A stretch of 21,257 bases of DNA from assembly GCA_045642025.1 (NCBI GenBank), contig JAZUIB010000060.1, positions 1 to 21,257 of the forward strand. The letters run 5' to 3'. The notes below the pieces were generated by a model. It saw nothing but the letters and a program-made list of their open reading frames with translations. It was not told where the DNA came from and did not search any database. Both the position numbers and the translations under genes were made by a program. Positions 20,544-21,257 of this stretch are shown one piece after another (the first letter of the stretch is position 1; the number at the start of each line of letters is the position of its first letter). The stretch comes from Equadaptatus sp045642025. Lineage in GTDB: Bacteria; Synergistota; Synergistia; Synergistales; Synergistaceae.

Positions 20544-20574
20544 TCACCTCCGTGGCCTGTCAGAGATTTAAAAG

Positions 20575-20754
20575 CTATTTGATTATGCGGGTAATAATTG
20601 CTGTGAGAAGTGCGTCACAGAGACCAAGATAAGCCGCTACAATAAATGATACAAAAACAACAACAAGCGTCATATACCAAAGCATGCGCTTTGTCGGCCA
20701 TGTGACCTTTTTCATTTCAGCTTTTGATTCTTTTATAAAGCCGAGGACACTCAT
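20575..20754 (-). CDS. secE: Preprotein translocase subunit SecE
   Basis: SecE clamps SecY in the inner-membrane protein translocon. This is the short single-span form at 59 residues: MSVLGFIKESKAEMKKVTWPTK carries the amphipathic helix with the conserved KKVxWPT motif, then one membrane segment (about residues 25-48: MLWYMTLVVVFVSFIVAAYLG), and a short tail ending RIIK. Translated directly from the minus strand. AGGAGGT lies 8 bp before the ATG. It lies between tRNA-Trp and nusG, as in many bacteria. Firm identification. Confidence 0.95.
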   Translation of the reverse strand: MSVLGFIKESKAEMKKVTWPTKRMLWYMTLVVVFVSFIVAAYLGLCDALLTAIITRIIK

Positions 20755-20799
20755 CTACCCCGACCTCCTCTGTTCAATAAATTCTGTAAGTAAAATAAA

Positions 20800-20875
20800 T
20801 GGCAGGCCCGGAAGGACTCGAACCCTCAACTTTCGCATTTGGAGTGCGATGCTCTACCAATTGAACTACGGACCT
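20800..20875 (-). tRNA. tRNA-Trp (CCA anticodon)
   Basis: A 76-nt cloverleaf on the minus strand. The acceptor stem AGGTCCG / CGGGCCT has one G-T pair, the D arm includes GTTCAATTGGTAGAGC, the anticodon stem TCGCA / TGCGA encloses CTCCAAA with anticodon CCA, and the T arm is GAGGGTTCGAGTCCTTC. The 3' CCA is encoded (20800-20802). It sits between rpmG and secE, a common place for tRNA-Trp. Confidence 0.97.
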
Positions 20876-20896
20876 GTATGCGTCAGTTATTTTACT

Positions 20897-21046
20897 CTAC
20901 TTGCACTCTTTATGCAAGGTGTGTTTGCCGCATTTCGGGCAAAATTTGTTCTTTTCAAGTTTTTTCGTTGCTTTTTTCTTATTGACAAGTGTCACATAAT
21001 TGCGGTCCTTGCATTCTGTGCACTGGAGTCCTACGATATCAGCCAT
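20897..21046 (-). CDS. rpmG: 50S ribosomal protein L33
   Basis: A 49-residue ribosomal protein of the zinc-binding (C+) L33 type. Cysteines 9 and 12 (QCTEC) and 36 and 39 (FCPKC) form the zinc site, so this version needs zinc; genomes with zinc-free paralogues would carry them elsewhere. The sequence MADIVGLQCTECKDRNYVTL is typical. AGGAGG lies 7 bp before the ATG. It follows the tuf terminator and precedes tRNA-Trp and secE. Translated directly from the minus strand. Confidence 0.95.
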   Translation of the reverse strand: MADIVGLQCTECKDRNYVTLVNKKKATKKLEKNKFCPKCGKHTLHKECK

Positions 21047-21078
21047 GTTCTTTCCTCCTGTCCGTAAAAAATATTGAG

Positions 21079-21106
21079 CGAAGCGGCTGCGGCTGCAGCC
21101 GCTTCG
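21079..21106 (-). terminator. Terminator of tuf
   Basis: CGAAGCGGCTGC and GCAGCCGCTTCG form a perfect 12-bp stem with a 4-nt loop. On the minus strand it is followed by CTCAATATTTTTT (down to 21066). It separates tuf from rpmG, so rpmG must have its own start or depend on read-through. Confidence 0.85.
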
Positions 21107-21118
21107 TAAAATGTATAA

Positions 21119-21257
21119 TTATTCGATGATTGTTGTAACGACGCCTGCTCCGACCGTATGTCCGCCTTCACGAACTGCAAAACGAAGTCCTTCTTCCATC
21201 GCTATAGGCGCAATGAGTTTTACTTCAAATTTGCTGTGGTCTCCCGGCATTACCATT
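21119..21257 (-). CDS. tuf: Elongation factor Tu, C-terminal end only (runs off the window)
   Basis: The last 45 residues of EF-Tu, the GTPase that delivers aminoacyl-tRNA to the ribosome. The visible MVMPGDHSKFEVKLIAPIA, GLRFAVREGGHTVGAGVV and final TTIIE belong to domain 3. The reading frame continues beyond base 21257. Its position upstream of rpmG-tRNA-Trp-secE-nusG is the usual bacterial order. Firm from the motif alone. Confidence 0.97.
   Translation of the reverse strand, partial: MVMPGDHSKFEVKLIAPIAMEEGLRFAVREGGHTVGAGVVTTIIE

Noticed and set aside
20684..21067. Plus-strand frame of 127 codons across the tRNA and rpmG
   Set aside because: It overlaps tRNA-Trp, rpmG and secE on the other strand, which are certain.

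Overview
The window reads as a dense bacterial chromosome segment of moderate GC with housekeeping genes on both strands and no phage, plasmid or IS content. Three genes point to an anaerobe: a two-iron superoxide reductase, a B12-dependent (class II) ribonucleotide reductase and a Ptb-family phosphotransacylase. An exported LolA/DUF4412-like protein hints at a two-membrane cell. The content would suit Synergistota or a diderm Firmicute such as Negativicutes, but nothing here settles the phylum.

Layout. 0-2.3 kb: a possible gene remnant and terminator, an AAA_14/DUF4143 ATPase (-) with its own operator-like promoter, then superoxide reductase (+). 2.3-5.2 kb: orphan ptb (-), an AbrB-type antitoxin with a RelE/ParE toxin (+), and a YbaK-type aminoacyl-tRNA deacylase (+). 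5.2-9.8 kb: glmS followed by a DUF1015 gene (-), divergent from purA (+). 10.1-13.3 kb: a small GIY-YIG protein (-), divergent from the potassium-uptake pair trkA-trkH (+). 13.3-18.7 kb: an EamA permease (-), nrdJ (+) with NrdR and DnaA boxes, a crcB / YheO-like regulator / DUF523 run (-), and the exported protein (+). 18.7-21.3 kb: the translation cluster on the minus strand, tuf (end only), rpmG, tRNA-Trp, secE, nusG, rplK, rplA.

The least explained component is a family of degenerate 7-bp tandem repeats (units such as GTGCTAA, TCGTTAG, CTACTTC) in the gene junctions of the first 10 kb. They sit mainly where genes converge, begin at or a few bases after stop codons, and supply the actual TAG stop of two genes. 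Two composite copies lie in inverted orientation 7.5 kb apart and look circularly permuted. The second half of the window has none; its convergent junctions carry compact, often bidirectional hairpin terminators.

Other points of note: interleaved DnaA and NrdR boxes before nrdJ; a NrdJ without the usual C-terminal cysteine tail; a palindrome overlapping the ATPase promoter; and an rplK-rplA unit that stops at a terminator instead of continuing into rplJL-rpoBC.
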